From Nesterenkonia haasae (GTDB lineage Bacteria > Actinomycetota > Actinomycetes > Actinomycetales > Micrococcaceae), in contig NZ_VFIE01000018.1 of the NCBI RefSeq assembly GCF_010119385.1, positions 618,375-682,374 of the forward strand: a DNA stretch of 64,000 nt, in the 5' to 3' direction. Numbering within the stretch: position 1 is the stretch's first letter; each line of letters starts with the position of its first letter. Below, piece after piece: positions 48,870-58,909 of the stretch. The notes below the pieces were generated by a model. The model had not been told where the DNA came from. It saw nothing but the letters and a program-made list of their open reading frames with translations, and searched no databases. Both the position numbers and the translations under genes were made by a program.

Positions 48870-49712
48870 TCAGAGGAAAATGTCGGGCACGAGTTCAGCT
48901 GAGGGATCCACCGCGTATCGGTCATAGTCGGTGATGCCGACCGATGAGAGCACCTGCTCGTCTGTGAGGAACTGCCCGGTGCCCCAGTCCGTCGCTCCGG
49001 TGATCAGCGCACTGGCGGCATCAGCAACGATCTCCGGTGTTCTCGCTCCCCGGGCCAGCTTCTCTCCGCCGGGAATGTTCCGCAGAGCTGCCGTCTCGAT
49101 CAGGGTGGCGGGCCACAAGGAATTGACCGACACCCCAGCCTCGGACAGCTCGGCGGCGAGCCCAAGCGTGGTCATAGACATGGCGTACTTACTCATGGTG
49201 TATGCCAGATGCTTGCCGAACCAGGCGGGGTCCAGGTTCAGGGGCGGAGACAGTGTGAGGATCTTCGGCCTCCAGTCCTCCTGGTGCGCACTTGCCCGCA
49301 GGTGCGGAATAGCGGCCCTCGACAGGGCGAAGGTGCCGCGAGCGTTAATGTCGTGCATGAGGTCATAGCGCTTCATGTTCTGGTGCTCAGCGGGACTGAG
49401 GTCAATGGCCGAGGCGTTGTTGATCACCGCATCGATCCCTCCGAATCGCTCGACTGTGGCTGATACGGCTCGGGAGACGTCGTCGTCGTTCCGAATATCA
49501 CCGACCACGGCAAGTCCCGTGCCGCCGGCGTCTTCAACGTCCTGCACTGCAGTGTGAACGGTACCCGGAAGTGAGTCATGCGGCTGGTCGGTCTTTGCCA
49601 CCAGGGCGATGTTCGCGCCCGCTGCGGCGAGCTTGACGGCAATGGCGTGGCCGATGCCGCGGCTGCCGCCGGAGATGAGGACTGTTTTGGACTTCAGAGC
49701 ATCTGTGGTCAT
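48870..49712 (-). CDS. SDR family oxidoreductase (HSDL2-like)
   Basis: The 280-residue short-chain dehydrogenase has the nucleotide motif GGSRGIGHAIA, NNASAIDL after the fourth strand, and the catalytic Tyr/Lys in AYTMSKYAMSM. The long C-terminal part with DWGTGQFLTDEQVLSS and YAVDPSAELVPDIFL is typical of the HSDL2-type group, which is often linked with lipid metabolism. ATG 49712 follows a TAAGCT -10 box by six bases. It is divergent from the acyl-CoA carboxylase cluster, which fits a lipid-related role, but the substrate is unknown. Confidence 0.92.
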   Translation of the reverse strand: MTTDALKSKTVLISGGSRGIGHAIAVKLAAAGANIALVAKTDQPHDSLPGTVHTAVQDVEDAGGTGLAVVGDIRNDDDVSRAVSATVERFGGIDAVINNASAIDLSPAEHQNMKRYDLMHDINARGTFALSRAAIPHLRASAHQEDWRPKILTLSPPLNLDPAWFGKHLAYTMSKYAMSMTTLGLAAELSEAGVSVNSLWPATLIETAALRNIPGGEKLARGARTPEIVADAASALITGATDWGTGQFLTDEQVLSSVGITDYDRYAVDPSAELVPDIFL

Positions 49713-49718
49713 GATCAC

Positions 49719-49724
49719 AGCTTA
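49719..49724 (-). promoter_or_regulatory. -10 box (TAAGCT) for the SDR gene
   Basis: On the minus strand TAAGCT is six bases before ATG 49712. The same hexamer and spacing are found before hemQ. Confidence 0.5.
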
Positions 49725-49774
49725 CTCACCAGTAGCAATCATTGTTAACTGTAATGTTGGAAGACCTCAGTTTT

Positions 49775-49789
49775 TGTAGGGTCCCTACA
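49775..49789. promoter_or_regulatory. 15-bp perfect palindrome TGTAGGG-T-CCCTACA in the SDR/accD divergent region
   Basis: The palindrome lies just upstream of the candidate accD -35 position and about 65 bases from the SDR start. It is a good candidate operator for a regulator of the acyl-CoA carboxylase genes. Confidence 0.5.
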
Positions 49790-49812
49790 TCCGCAACTGA
49801 CTGCTCGCTGAT

Positions 49813-49818
49813 TAGACT
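49813..49818 (+). promoter_or_regulatory. Candidate -10 box (TAGACT) for accD
   Basis: TAGACT is 57 bases before the accD ATG. Unlike most promoters in this window, it would give a 5' leader of about 50 bases. No clear -35 is seen. Confidence 0.35.
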
Positions 49819-49875
49819 GACGCAGAGTTTGTGGAACCCGTACAGCACGACGACGAAAGCGCCTGATAGCCCATT

Positions 49876-51477
49876 ATGGACAATTCACCACCCGGTGCCA
49901 CACGGCCGAAAACCACTGCTGACAAGCTGGCAGACTTTCGCCGTCGTCGGGACCAGACGCTTGCGCCTGCGGGCAAGGAAGCCATCGCAAAACAGCACAA
50001 CCGCGGCAAGCACACCGCCCGGGAGCGGATCGATATGCTGCTGGATGAGGACTCCTTTGTGGAGTTCGATGCTCTGGCTGTGCACCGCACACACGCTTTC
50101 GGCATGGAGAAGAAAAAGCTCCTCGGTGATGGACTGGTCTCTGGCTACGGCACCATCGACGGCCGCATGGTGGCTGTTTATGCGCAAGATTTCGCAGTCT
50201 TCGGCGGCTCCCTGAGTGCTGTCAACGGAGAGAAGATCGTCAAAGTCCAGGAGTTCGCCGCACGCAACGGCTGCCCCGTGATTGGGATCAACGACGGCGG
50301 CGGTGCCCGCATCCAAGAGGGTGTGGCCTCGCTAGCCATGTTCGCCGACATCTTCCGCAACAACGTGCACTCTTCCGGCGTTATCCCGCAGATCACTCTG
50401 ATTATGGGACCTGCTGCCGGTGGCGCAGCCTATTCCCCTGCGCTGACGGACTTCGTGATCATGGTGGACAAAACATCCCACATGTTCATCACCGGGCCCG
50501 ATGTGATCAAGTCAGTCACCGGCGAAGACGTGGATATGGAAGCCCTCGGTGGGGCTCGGTCACACAACGCGACCACCGGCACCGCCACCTACATGGCAGC
50601 CGATGAAGAAGACGCCATCGAATTCGCCAAAGAACTGCTGGAGTTCCTCCCCCTCAACAATCTTGCTGAGGCTCCTGTCGAACCCTTTGAGGAGCGGCCT
50701 AAGATCGAGGCTGCCGATGAGGCCCTCAACAGTCTGGTCCCTGATTCCGCCTCCGCACCCTACGACATGGCCGAGCTGGTCGAACAGTTGGTCGACGACG
50801 GGCACTTCCTCCAGCTGCAGGCACTCTATGCGCCGAACATCATCATCGGTCTGGGGCGCATCGGCGGGCGTTCGGTCGGAGTTGTGGCCAATCAACCCAG
50901 CCAGCTGGCCGGGACCCTAGACATCGCTGCCTCAGAGAAGGCGGCACGGTTCGTCCGCTTCTGCGATGCGTTCAATATTCCGATTCTTACGCTGGTGGAC
51001 GTTCCTGGATTCCTCCCAGGCACCGACCAGGAGTGGGGCGGGATCATCAGGCGCGGAGCCAAACTGCTCTACGCCTATGCGGAGGCCACTGTCCCCAAGA
51101 TCACGGTGATCACGCGTAAGGCTTTCGGCGGAGCGTACATCGTGATGGGCTCCAAGAAACTCGGTGCGGACATTAACCTGGCCTGGCCCACCGCCCAAAT
51201 CGGCGTGATGGGCGCCCAAGGGGCAGTGAACATCCTGCACCGGCGTGACTTGATCGGAGTCAGCAAAGAGGGCGGCGACGTCGAGGCACGGCGTCAGGAA
51301 CTCATTGAAGACTATGAGGCAGCTCTGCTGAACCCGTACCAAGCGGCCGAGCTGGGCTACATCGATGCAGTGATTGAACCTGCGGAGACCCGTTGGCAGA
51401 TCACCAAGGCGCTGCGGGCCACCTACCACAAACGGGAAACGCCACCTGCCAAGAAGCACGGGAACATCCCACTCTAG
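49876..51477 (+). CDS. accD: Acyl-CoA carboxylase beta (carboxyltransferase) subunit
   Basis: The 533-residue carboxyltransferase has typical segments [58 protein letters not shown] and [16 protein letters not shown], with the oxyanion-hole GG/GA pairs. Length and motifs match the AccD5/propionyl-CoA carboxylase type, which can use acetyl-, propionyl- or longer acyl-CoA; specificity cannot be read. It heads the accD-accE-maf-accA cluster. ATG 49876 has no strong ribosome site. Confidence 0.96.
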   Translation: MDNSPPGATRPKTTADKLADFRRRRDQTLAPAGKEAIAKQHNRGKHTARERIDMLLDEDSFVEFDALAVHRTHAFGMEKKKLLGDGLVSGYGTIDGRMVAVYAQDFAVFGGSLSAVNGEKIVKVQEFAARNGCPVIGINDGGGARIQEGVASLAMFADIFRNNVHSSGVIPQITLIMGPAAGGAAYSPALTDFVIMVDKTSHMFITGPDVIKSVTGEDVDMEALGGARSHNATTGTATYMAADEEDAIEFAKELLEFLPLNNLAEAPVEPFEERPKIEAADEALNSLVPDSASAPYDMAELVEQLVDDGHFLQLQALYAPNIIIGLGRIGGRSVGVVANQPSQLAGTLDIAASEKAARFVRFCDAFNIPILTLVDVPGFLPGTDQEWGGIIRRGAKLLYAYAEATVPKITVITRKAFGGAYIVMGSKKLGADINLAWPTAQIGVMGAQGAVNILHRRDLIGVSKEGGDVEARRQELIEDYEAALLNPYQAAELGYIDAVIEPAETRWQITKALRATYHKRETPPAKKHGNIPL

Positions 51478-51481
51478 CCTC

Positions 51482-51793
51482 ATGACACATCACCAGGAAC
51501 TGACAACGACGCCGCCTCCGGCCTCCACTGCCAACTCACCTGACAGCGCGCCAGAGTCAGTGGAGCTAACGCTTCCCATTGACGGCGTCGAGCTCAGCGA
51601 AGAGGAGTTGGCCGCCGTGGTAGCGGTGCTGGCCACACTGGCCTCCTCGGAACCGCACTTCACGGACGCTGGAGGCACCGGCCCATGGGACCGGACTCTG
51701 CAACGCAAGCACCGACTCGACCAAGACCAGCACGGTCTTTGGGGAAGACCAGGAGCGGCATCCTGGAACCACGCCACAGGGGGGCTGCGATGA
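51482..51793 (+). CDS. accE: Acyl-CoA carboxylase epsilon subunit
   Basis: The 103-residue product has a Thr/Pro/Ser-rich start, a helical VELSEEELAAVVAVLATLAS segment and a C-terminal WGRPGAASWNHATGG, the pattern of the small actinobacterial epsilon subunit (PF13822). It binds the beta subunit and stimulates carboxylase activity. ATG 51482 is five bases after the accD stop; it overlaps maf by four bases. The longer open frame upstream is a shadow of accD. Confidence 0.88.
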   Translation: MTHHQELTTTPPPASTANSPDSAPESVELTLPIDGVELSEEELAAVVAVLATLASSEPHFTDAGGTGPWDRTLQRKHRLDQDQHGLWGRPGAASWNHATGGLR

Positions 51794-52536
51794 GCGCAGC
51801 ACGCACTCGTCCGCCCCGCCTTGTGCTGGCCTCTGCTTCACCGAGCCGCCGAATGATTCTCACCGAGGCCGGGGTGGAATTCGAGGTGGTCATATCCACG
51901 GTGGACGAGCCGGCCGTCGTCGCCTCCGCAGTTGAGGCAGGCGGTCCGCTCAGCGCCGCTGAAGAGGCGCTGCTGTTGGCCCGGGCGAAGGCAGAGGATG
52001 TGGCCGCCAGCCCCGAAGCTCGAGGGGCACTGGTCCTCGGCTGCGACTCAGTGTTCGAACTTGACGGGACCACCTACGGAAAGCCTTACGAAGTAGAGGT
52101 GGCCATTGAACGGTGGAAGCTGATGCGGGGAAACACGGGAACACTGCATACCGGACATTGGCTCGTCGACGCCACCGAAAACCCTAGATCCAAGCAGAGC
52201 AGATGGTCGGCACCGGGGCTGGAGTACATTCTCGGTTCGGCTCCGACGGGGGCTACCCGCGAACTCAGCGCAGCCGGAGAGACAGTCTCCACCGATTTGC
52301 TCTTCGGCCGTCCGACTGATGAGCAGATCCGCGCCTATGCCGAAACGGGCGAGCCCCTCCATTGCGCGGGCGCATTCACCCTTGAAGGAGGAGCCGCAGA
52401 GTTCATTGAGCGGGTGGACGGTGACCGCGAGGCCGTCATCGGAGTCTCCCCAAGTGCTCTCGGGCGGCTACTTGGCACTCTGGGGCTCGAGCTGGACGAC
52501 TATTCCATCCGCCCCACCGACGGTGGCAAGAAATGA
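51790..52536 (+). CDS. maf: Maf family nucleoside triphosphate pyrophosphatase
   Basis: The 248-residue Maf protein has [14 protein letters not shown] at the N-terminus, [12 protein letters not shown] in the middle and [20 protein letters not shown] near the end. Maf proteins hydrolyse non-canonical or modified NTPs (house-cleaning) and have been linked to division arrest. It is longer than E. coli Maf (about 200) because of an insert around residues 120-150. Location between accE and accA is common in Actinobacteria. ATGA overlap with accE sets the start. Confidence 0.95.
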   Translation: MSAARTRPPRLVLASASPSRRMILTEAGVEFEVVISTVDEPAVVASAVEAGGPLSAAEEALLLARAKAEDVAASPEARGALVLGCDSVFELDGTTYGKPYEVEVAIERWKLMRGNTGTLHTGHWLVDATENPRSKQSRWSAPGLEYILGSAPTGATRELSAAGETVSTDLLFGRPTDEQIRAYAETGEPLHCAGAFTLEGGAAEFIERVDGDREAVIGVSPSALGRLLGTLGLELDDYSIRPTDGGKK

Positions 52537-52615
52537 CCACGATTCAGGCGGTTTTCAGGCAGAAATATGGGCACAAACACCCATCGAATGCAGAAGTGAA
52601 GGGCAAGAGCTGACA

Positions 52616-54403
52616 ATGACCAATTTTTCCAAGGTGCTGATCGCCAACCGAGGCGAAATTGCCGTGCGTATTATTCGCGCTGCCCGTGATGAGGGCCTGT
52701 CGACCGTCGCGGTCTACGCGGATCCGGACCGGGAGGCCGTGCATGTGGCTCTTGCTGATCAGGCTTATGCCCTGGGCGGTTCCAGCGCCGCTGACTCCTA
52801 TCTGGTGTCCGACAAAATCCTCGCCGCTGCGGAGGCTACCGGCGCCGATGCTGTCCACCCCGGGTACGGGTTCCTCTCAGAGAATGCCGAATTCGCCCGC
52901 GCGGTCATCGACGCGGGACTGATCTGGATAGGCCCTGGCCCCGAAGCGATCGAACGTCTGGGTGACAAGGTCTCGGCCCGTCAGATCGCGGAGAAGGTAG
53001 GTGCCCCCTTGGCTCCGGGCACCAAAGAACCGGTTACCTCCGCCAAGGAAGTGCTGCGTTTTGCTGAAAAGCAGGGGTTGCCAATTGCCATCAAAGCCGC
53101 CCATGGTGGCGGCGGACGCGGCATCAAGGTGGTCCGGGAGCATGATGAAATCGTTGAGCTCTACGAATCCGCAGTCCGTGAAGCCACCGCAGCGTTCGGT
53201 CGAGGAGAGTGCTTCATCGAGAAGTACTTGGATGCGCCGCGCCACGTGGAGACGCAGTGTTTGGCGGACCAGCACGGCCACGTCGTCGTGGTTTCCACCC
53301 GTGACTGCTCACTCCAGCGCCGGAATCAGAAGCTTGTCGAAGAGGCCCCCGCGCCCTTCCTAACCCGGACGCAGAACCGCCAGCTCAACCGGTCCTCCAA
53401 AGCCATTCTGAAGGAGGCTGGTTACACCGGAGCAGGAACCTGCGAATTCCTCATCGGAGCCGACGGAACAATCAGCTTCCTTGAGGTCAACACCCGGCTG
53501 CAGGTGGAGCACCCAGTGACGGAAGAAGTCGCCGGGGTCGATCTGGTGCGCGAACAGTTCCGGATCGCACGTGGAGAAAAGCTCGGTTATGACGATCCCA
53601 CTGCGCGTGGCCACAGTTTCGAGTTCAGAATCAACGGGGAGGACGCGGGCCGGAATTTCATGCCGGCACCAGGGCGTCTTGAACGTTTTGACCTGCCCAC
53701 CGGGCCCGGGGTGCGAGTCGACTCAGGTGTCCGCGCCGGAGAGACGATCTCTGGTGCGTTCGATTCCATGGTTGCGAAGCTGATCGTCACCGGAGCTGAC
53801 CGCCGCCAAGCGCTCCAGCGAGCCAAACGCGCCCTGCACGAGATGGTTATCGAGGGGATGCCGACGGTTCTGTCCTTCCACCGCAAGGTGGTAGAGGACC
53901 CAGCGTTCGCCCCTGAACTTGCTCACCCACGAGCCAGCAAGTTCACCGTCCATACTCGGTGGATCGAGACCGAGTTTCACAACGATATTTCCCCCTTCAA
54001 CGCCCTGACCGCCCACCCCGACACGGGTGAGGCGGAAGGACGCGAGGAGGTCGTGCTGGAGGTCAACGGCAAGCGGGTTCGCGTCAATGTACCGGCCTCG
54101 CTTTCGGCAGGGAAGCTGGTCGGTAGTGGTCAGGCAGGGCCTAAGAAGAAACGGCGAAACCGGTCAGCGGCAGCAGCTGCGGCAAGCGGCGACGACCTTA
54201 CCTCCCCCATGCAGGGCACAGTGGTGAAAGTGGCGGTCAAGAACGGCACAAAGGTGCAGGAAGGCGACTTGGTTGCTGTGCTGGAGGCGATGAAAATGGA
54301 GCAGCCCATCACCGCCCACAAGGCAGGCAAGGTCAAGGGACTCAAGATCGAACCCGGCAGCAGCCTGAAAGCCGGCGAGGTCCTTGCGACCATCCCTGAC
54401 TAA
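52616..54403 (+). CDS. accA: Acyl-CoA carboxylase alpha subunit (biotin carboxylase plus biotin carrier)
   Basis: The 595-residue fusion has the biotin carboxylase N-terminus [14 protein letters not shown], the ATP-grasp Gly-rich loop [29 protein letters not shown] and [15 protein letters not shown]. The C-terminal carrier domain bears the biotin Lys560 in [10 protein letters not shown] basic linker ([13 protein letters not shown]) joins the two. With AccD and AccE it forms the acyl-CoA carboxylase that makes malonyl- or methylmalonyl-CoA. ATG 52616 begins 79 bases after maf; the longer frame from 52319 is a shadow. Confidence 0.96.
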   Translation: MTNFSKVLIANRGEIAVRIIRAARDEGLSTVAVYADPDREAVHVALADQAYALGGSSAADSYLVSDKILAAAEATGADAVHPGYGFLSENAEFARAVIDAGLIWIGPGPEAIERLGDKVSARQIAEKVGAPLAPGTKEPVTSAKEVLRFAEKQGLPIAIKAAHGGGGRGIKVVREHDEIVELYESAVREATAAFGRGECFIEKYLDAPRHVETQCLADQHGHVVVVSTRDCSLQRRNQKLVEEAPAPFLTRTQNRQLNRSSKAILKEAGYTGAGTCEFLIGADGTISFLEVNTRLQVEHPVTEEVAGVDLVREQFRIARGEKLGYDDPTARGHSFEFRINGEDAGRNFMPAPGRLERFDLPTGPGVRVDSGVRAGETISGAFDSMVAKLIVTGADRRQALQRAKRALHEMVIEGMPTVLSFHRKVVEDPAFAPELAHPRASKFTVHTRWIETEFHNDISPFNALTAHPDTGEAEGREEVVLEVNGKRVRVNVPASLSAGKLVGSGQAGPKKKRRNRSAAAAAASGDDLTSPMQGTVVKVAVKNGTKVQEGDLVAVLEAMKMEQPITAHKAGKVKGLKIEPGSSLKAGEVLATIPD

Positions 54404-54425
54404 GCGTCTGCCAAGCATCTGCCGT

Positions 54426-54431
54426 TAGTGT
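54426..54431 (+). promoter_or_regulatory. -10 box (TAGTGT) for the sugar dehydrogenase lipoprotein
   Basis: TAGTGT lies seven bases before ATG 54439 with no ribosome site between, giving a leaderless start directly after accA. Confidence 0.5.
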
Positions 54432-54438
54432 CGTTGCT

Positions 54439-55596
54439 ATGCGAAAGGCCCTCACTTTAGCGTCAACGTCCTGCCTCATGTTGCTTGGTTGCGCCTCCAA
54501 CAGTCCCGCCGATGAAGAAGCGGCCATCCCCGATCAGGACACAGCGGCTGACACCTCGGGTACTGAAGATTTCACCACGGAGTTCGAGGCCGTAGAACAC
54601 GATCATTTCGACGCGCCATGGGCCTTGGAATTCCTGCCTGGTACCGATGATCTTGTGATCACCGAACGCACCGGGGGGCTGATGCTGCGTGATCAGGACT
54701 CCGGGGAGACCCGTGAAATCAGTGGCGCGCCTGAGGTCGACTCCGCTGGGCAGGGCGGTATGCATGACGTGATCGCGTCGTCGACCTTCGACGAGGATCA
54801 GCTCATCTACCTCAGTTGGGTCCGGTCGGTGAACGGCAGTGCTCAGGGCGTAGTGGGGCGCGCTGAACTGGACCGGGACGACGCCGCCCTGGGAGACATT
54901 GACGAAATATGGCAGCAGGATCCCGCGTCAGGCAACGGACACTTTGCGCTGCGGATGTTAGCCGACGAGGACCACCTCTTCATCACCTCCGGAGACCGGC
55001 AGGAGCTGGACCCCGCCCAAGATATGGAGTCGAACCTCGGGACTATTCTGCGGCTGACTCTCGACGGTGAGCCCGCACCTGATAATCCGTTCGCCGAGGA
55101 AGGTGGCACCGCCGCGGATTTCTACACCGTGGGACACCGCAATCCTCTGGGCATCGCCGCTGATAGCCATGGCAACATCTGGTCTTCGGAGATGGGCCCC
55201 GAAGGCGGTGACGAGTTGAACCTGCTGCGCGAGGGCGCCAACTACGGATGGCCGGAGGTGTCTATGGGCACCCATTACGACGGCCGGGAAATCCCTGACC
55301 ACTCTGGTGATGATGATTTCGAGGCCCCGAGAGCGTATTGGGTTCCAGCCATCTCTCCAGGAAATCTGATGATCTATCAGGGAGATCTGTTCGAAGGGTG
55401 GCAGGACAGCGCCCTGCTGGGCGGATTGTCAGGCCAGAATCTGGTGCGTGTGGCACTTGACGAAGAGTCCGCCGATCCGATCCAGGAATGGGACATGGGT
55501 GAACGCATCCGGGCAGTGGAAGAAGCTCCCGACGGTGCCATATGGATCGCGACTGATGACGGCGCCTTGATGGAACTTGTTCCCGAGCGTGATTGA
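54439..55596 (+). CDS. PQQ-type soluble aldose sugar dehydrogenase, lipoprotein
   Basis: The 385-residue lipoprotein (Cys18 in LMLLGC) is a beta-propeller of the glucose/sorbosone dehydrogenase family. Marks are FDAPWALEFLPGTDDLVITER, GGMHDVIASSTF, NGHFALRMLADEDHLFITSGD, YTVGHRNPLGIA and EGANYGWPEVS. Such enzymes oxidise aldoses with PQQ as cofactor outside the membrane. No PQQ synthesis genes are visible, so the cofactor would come from elsewhere. The end overlaps the M50 protease gene. Confidence 0.93.
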   Translation: MRKALTLASTSCLMLLGCASNSPADEEAAIPDQDTAADTSGTEDFTTEFEAVEHDHFDAPWALEFLPGTDDLVITERTGGLMLRDQDSGETREISGAPEVDSAGQGGMHDVIASSTFDEDQLIYLSWVRSVNGSAQGVVGRAELDRDDAALGDIDEIWQQDPASGNGHFALRMLADEDHLFITSGDRQELDPAQDMESNLGTILRLTLDGEPAPDNPFAEEGGTAADFYTVGHRNPLGIAADSHGNIWSSEMGPEGGDELNLLREGANYGWPEVSMGTHYDGREIPDHSGDDDFEAPRAYWVPAISPGNLMIYQGDLFEGWQDSALLGGLSGQNLVRVALDEESADPIQEWDMGERIRAVEEAPDGAIWIATDDGALMELVPERD

Positions 55597-56332
55597 TCAC
55601 GTGGAGTCCGCTGCCAGCGCGGTAGCAGAACGCTGGGGCGTTGAAGCGTCAGTCAGCCCCGAAGCCATCACCATCATCGTGGCTGCCGTAGTGGTGCTCA
55701 CCGCCGTCCCAGGCGTATGGCGCATTGCCCGCCAGGCGTCAACCATCATCCATGAAATGGGGCATGTGCTCGCAGCCCTGATCACGGGCCGCCGGGTCTC
55801 CGGCATCAAGCTGCACTCTGACACCTCAGGGGTGACCGTCTCCCGCGGGAGGGCGCAGGGGCCGGGGCTGCTGATTACCTTCTTAGCCGGCTACCCGGCG
55901 CCAGGACTTCTGGGTCTGGGCCTCGTGTGGCTTGGGATATCTGGGCATTCAGGCGCCGCGCTGACCCTGTATCAGGTGGTTCTCCTGCTGGCTTTGATGC
56001 TCTCCCGGAACGCGGTCGGCATCCTCTCCTGCCTGTTCGCGGTGCTGAGTACCGGTCTGATCTGGTGGCAAAACGACCCTGAGATTGTCGGCTATACGGT
56101 TGTCGCACTCGGTGTGTTCTACGCGCTCTCTGGGGTACGCGGAGCACTGGATCTCATCCGTGTTCATCTGAGGCCCCGCACTCGCTCCTCCGGGGTGGTG
56201 GCCGGAACTGATGCCTCCCAGGCGGCACAGGCATGGCGAGTGCTGCCGATTCCTGCCGCAGTGTGGCTGTTCCTGTTCCTTGTGATCAGTGTGGCCAGTG
56301 CTGGCGGCGTCGTCTGGATGCTCTTCGCGTAA
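55589..56332 (+). CDS. M50-type membrane metallopeptidase
   Basis: The 247-residue protein has the zinc motif HEMGH at residues 55-59 next to a membrane segment, then GRRVSGIKLHSDTSGVT and about four to five further hydrophobic segments, as in the peptidase M50B-like family. These are site-2-protease relatives acting inside the membrane. GTG 55589 overlaps the upstream stop by eight bases. TTG 55577 and GTG 55601 are possible starts. The physical linkage to two lipoprotein genes is noted; the substrate is unknown. Confidence 0.85.
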   Translation: MIDHVESAASAVAERWGVEASVSPEAITIIVAAVVVLTAVPGVWRIARQASTIIHEMGHVLAALITGRRVSGIKLHSDTSGVTVSRGRAQGPGLLITFLAGYPAPGLLGLGLVWLGISGHSGAALTLYQVVLLLALMLSRNAVGILSCLFAVLSTGLIWWQNDPEIVGYTVVALGVFYALSGVRGALDLIRVHLRPRTRSSGVVAGTDASQAAQAWRVLPIPAAVWLFLFLVISVASAGGVVWMLFA

Positions 56333-56376
56333 CATGTCCGTGCTACGTACACGAACTTACTGAAGGAGCACCAAAC

Positions 56377-57069
56377 GTGAAACGATTATGGGCACTTTAC
56401 TCCAGCGGCATTCTGCTCCTCACCATGCTTACGGCGTGCGACGGTGACGCTGCTGCTGAGGGCTCCCCCGATGAGACGCAAGCGAACGAGGTACCTGATA
56501 GTGGTCCGACCGACAGCGACGAAGGGGTGCCGGAGAAGGAAGAGGACTACGTGGACCAGCTCGACCTCGGGATGAGCGATACGGGGTACATCAGCACCAC
56601 CACTGGGGAATCAGCGATCACCGTGGAGGCTGTTGAGTTCACCGGATTCTGGGAAATGATCGATGAACACGGTTATTCACCGCATTCGTCGTTCGACCCG
56701 GAGGCGGTGGCTATCGTAGACGTGACGCTGGAGAACATCGGTGACACCACGTTCGATGCGGACGACGCGGTCAGCAACCTAGAGTTCAACGACGGTGAAT
56801 GGATCCGCGAGCACCATAGCGGACAGGGACCTTTCATCTCTGCAGGAGACGCCGATTTCGAGGTGGAGGGCCTGATCGAAGGTGATCTTCAACCGGGAGG
56901 CGCTGTTAGCGGAAAGCTCTATTACCCAGTGTTCGACTCCGCTCCCAGCAACTGGGGCGTGACGATGCAAGGGGGAATCGTCGCCTGCTGCGCCACCAAT
57001 GATCTCAGCTGGACATTCGATGCTGACCCGGGCATCGACACAGCGGCCGATGAAGAGTTCCGCCACTGA
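56377..57069 (+). CDS. Lipoprotein of unknown function (DUF4352-like)
   Basis: The 230-residue lipoprotein has a lipobox ending at Cys21 (LTMLTAC), a very acidic linker (residues 22-65), and an immunoglobulin-like beta domain in which VAIVDVTLENIGDTTFDADD and a late SGKLYYPVFD resemble extracellular DUF4352-type domains. A CC pair occurs near residue 208. GTG 56377 has AAGGAG eight bases upstream. It follows the M50 gene by 44 bases and is probably cotranscribed with it and the sugar dehydrogenase. Function not recognised. Confidence 0.8.
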   Translation: MKRLWALYSSGILLLTMLTACDGDAAAEGSPDETQANEVPDSGPTDSDEGVPEKEEDYVDQLDLGMSDTGYISTTTGESAITVEAVEFTGFWEMIDEHGYSPHSSFDPEAVAIVDVTLENIGDTTFDADDAVSNLEFNDGEWIREHHSGQGPFISAGDADFEVEGLIEGDLQPGGAVSGKLYYPVFDSAPSNWGVTMQGGIVACCATNDLSWTFDADPGIDTAADEEFRH

Positions 57070-57122
57070 GCCGGAGCCCGCTCAGCAAGAGCCCCGCCGT
57101 ATCCGAGGAAGTCCCACCCGTC

Positions 57123-57878
57123 TCAGTAATAGACGGCGAGACGTCCGTTGGGCCCGTCGATCACGGTGACGTCGGTGTTGAAGATTTCGGAAAGCACGTG
57201 GTCTTGCATCATTTCTGCTGGGGTGCCGTGTTGGACGACCTTCCCGTTCTTCATGGCCAGGATTTTGTCCGAATAGTGGGCCGCAAAGTTGATGTCATGC
57301 AGCACGATCACAATAGTGCGGCCAAGTTCATCTGCGGCTCGCCGAAGCTGCTTCATCATCTGCACCGCATGTTGCATGTCCAGATTGTTCAGCGGCTCAT
57401 CCAGCAGCACATAGTCGGTCTGCTGGGCCAGCACCATGGCCACATAGGCGCGCTGGCGCTGCCCGCCGGAGAGCTGGTCCAGGTATCGGTTCTCGAGGTC
57501 AGTCAGGTTGAGGAAGTCGATGGCCTCGGAGATGTAGCGCTCATCACCCAGGGTTAGCCGGCCCCGCGAGTGTGGGTAGCGGCCGAAACTCACCAGCTGC
57601 CGAACGGTGAGCCTCGTGACGAAGTGGTTCTCCTGCCGCAGCACAGACAACACGCGTGCAATGGCTTTGGAGGGAGTGTTGACGACGTCGTGGCCAGCGA
57701 CCGTAATCTGCCCAGAATCGAGATCCAGCAGACGCCCGATCATCGTCAGAATTGTGGACTTCCCCGCACCGTTGGGGCCCACCAGTGCGGTGATGCCCCC
57801 GGCCTCGATCTCAGTGGTGACAGGACCGATCTGCACACTGCTGCTGTAGTCCTTCTGGACATCGGTCAGGGTAATCAC
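57123..57878 (-). CDS. Siderophore ABC transporter ATPase
   Basis: The 251-residue ATPase has Walker A GPNGAGKST, signature LSGGQRQRA, Walker B YVLLDEP and the switch His in IVLHDINFA. The family context RQENHFVTRLTVRQLVSFGRYPHS resembles YclP/CeuD-type ATPases of petrobactin or catecholate importers. It powers iron-siderophore uptake with the two permeases upstream. GTG 57878 has AAGGG six bases upstream and overlaps the permease stop by three bases. The longer frame to 58241 is rejected as a shadow of the permease. Confidence 0.94.
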   Translation of the reverse strand: MITLTDVQKDYSSSVQIGPVTTEIEAGGITALVGPNGAGKSTILTMIGRLLDLDSGQITVAGHDVVNTPSKAIARVLSVLRQENHFVTRLTVRQLVSFGRYPHSRGRLTLGDERYISEAIDFLNLTDLENRYLDQLSGGQRQRAYVAMVLAQQTDYVLLDEPLNNLDMQHAVQMMKQLRRAADELGRTIVIVLHDINFAAHYSDKILAMKNGKVVQHGTPAEMMQDHVLSEIFNTDVTVIDGPNGRLAVYY

Positions 57879-58909
57879 AGGCGACCCTTTCGGAGAATGA
57901 AGTAGAGGAAGACGACGCCTCCGATGAGTTCGACGATGACCGTGACTGCCCCGCCCGCGTCCCAGACGTGCCGGAGGATGAAGTAAGAACCTGAAAGCAC
58001 GGTATAACCAGCAAGCACACCCAGCGGGAACAGCAGGCGGTGCGAGTACGTGTCGCCGAACTGGTAGGCGAGCATGGCGCACAGGAAACCAAGGAACATC
58101 ATGGGGCCTACCAATGCCGTGGCAAGTGATATCAGGACAGAGACCAAGGCCAGGATTTTGATGAGTTCGACATTGTGGTTCAGACCAAGATTCTGGGCCG
58201 TGGTGCGGCCCAGGGCCATGACATTGAGCCTCGGCGCCCACAGCCAGAACACGACGGCAACCGCCAATGCGATCGGGATGGCGTAGGGCAGGTATTCGGT
58301 CCGCGCGTTGGATATGTTCCCGAAGAGCCGGGCGGTGAGCACGTCAAAGGTTGAGGGTTCCAGCAACCGCTGCATGAAGTTGGACAGTGACCCCAGGGTC
58401 CCACCGAGCACCACACCGACCAGGAGCATGATGTGCACATTGGAGAATTTGCCGCTGAGCAACCACGTGTAAAGAAGCGTGGCCAGCAGCATCATCGCTA
58501 TAGTCTGCGCGAAGAACGGACCAACACCGACAAGGGCGTTAACCCCAGCTGCGCCGAAGAGGAACACCGTTCCTGTCTGGATGAGGGTATACAACGAGCC
58601 GAATCCCATAATTCCGGGGGTGATGATCCGGTTGTTCACCGCTGTTTGGAAGGCAATGGTGGCGACGGCGTGGCACAGCGCGACCAAGCAGATGGTCAGC
58701 AAGGAGTCCCTGCGCATACCGACGATCAGCCACCACCCGTCGGAAAACGGCTCTGTGGGGTTGTTCCACAGCAGAATGCCGGCGGTAAAACTGACAGAGA
58801 GGGCCACCATGAGCGCCACCGCCACGATGTAAGCGCGCCGATGCTTACGGTCGGTGAGCGGCCCCGAGTGACGCGGGTCAGGCAGTTCCTCAGCAGTCTT
58901 GAACATCAC
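57875..58909 (-). CDS. Siderophore ABC transporter permease (FecCD family, second)
   Basis: The 344-residue FecCD permease has about nine to ten membrane segments. Features are FQTAVNNRIITPGIMGFGSLY, ALGRTTAQNLGLNHN, which forms the ATPase contact loop, and TALVGPMMFLGFLCAMLAYQFG. It resembles the YclO-type partner. GTG 58909 has GGAGG nine bases upstream; the ATG at 58906 is an equally possible start. It overlaps the preceding permease by four bases. Confidence 0.94.
   Translation of the reverse strand: MMFKTAEELPDPRHSGPLTDRKHRRAYIVAVALMVALSVSFTAGILLWNNPTEPFSDGWWLIVGMRRDSLLTICLVALCHAVATIAFQTAVNNRIITPGIMGFGSLYTLIQTGTVFLFGAAGVNALVGVGPFFAQTIAMMLLATLLYTWLLSGKFSNVHIMLLVGVVLGGTLGSLSNFMQRLLEPSTFDVLTARLFGNISNARTEYLPYAIPIALAVAVVFWLWAPRLNVMALGRTTAQNLGLNHNVELIKILALVSVLISLATALVGPMMFLGFLCAMLAYQFGDTYSHRLLFPLGVLAGYTVLSGSYFILRHVWDAGGAVTVIVELIGGVVFLYFILRKGRL

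Noticed and set aside
52567-52584. Small hairpin ATGGG/CCCAT between maf and accA
   Set aside because: The five-base stem with no U-tract is too weak to call a terminator or riboswitch.
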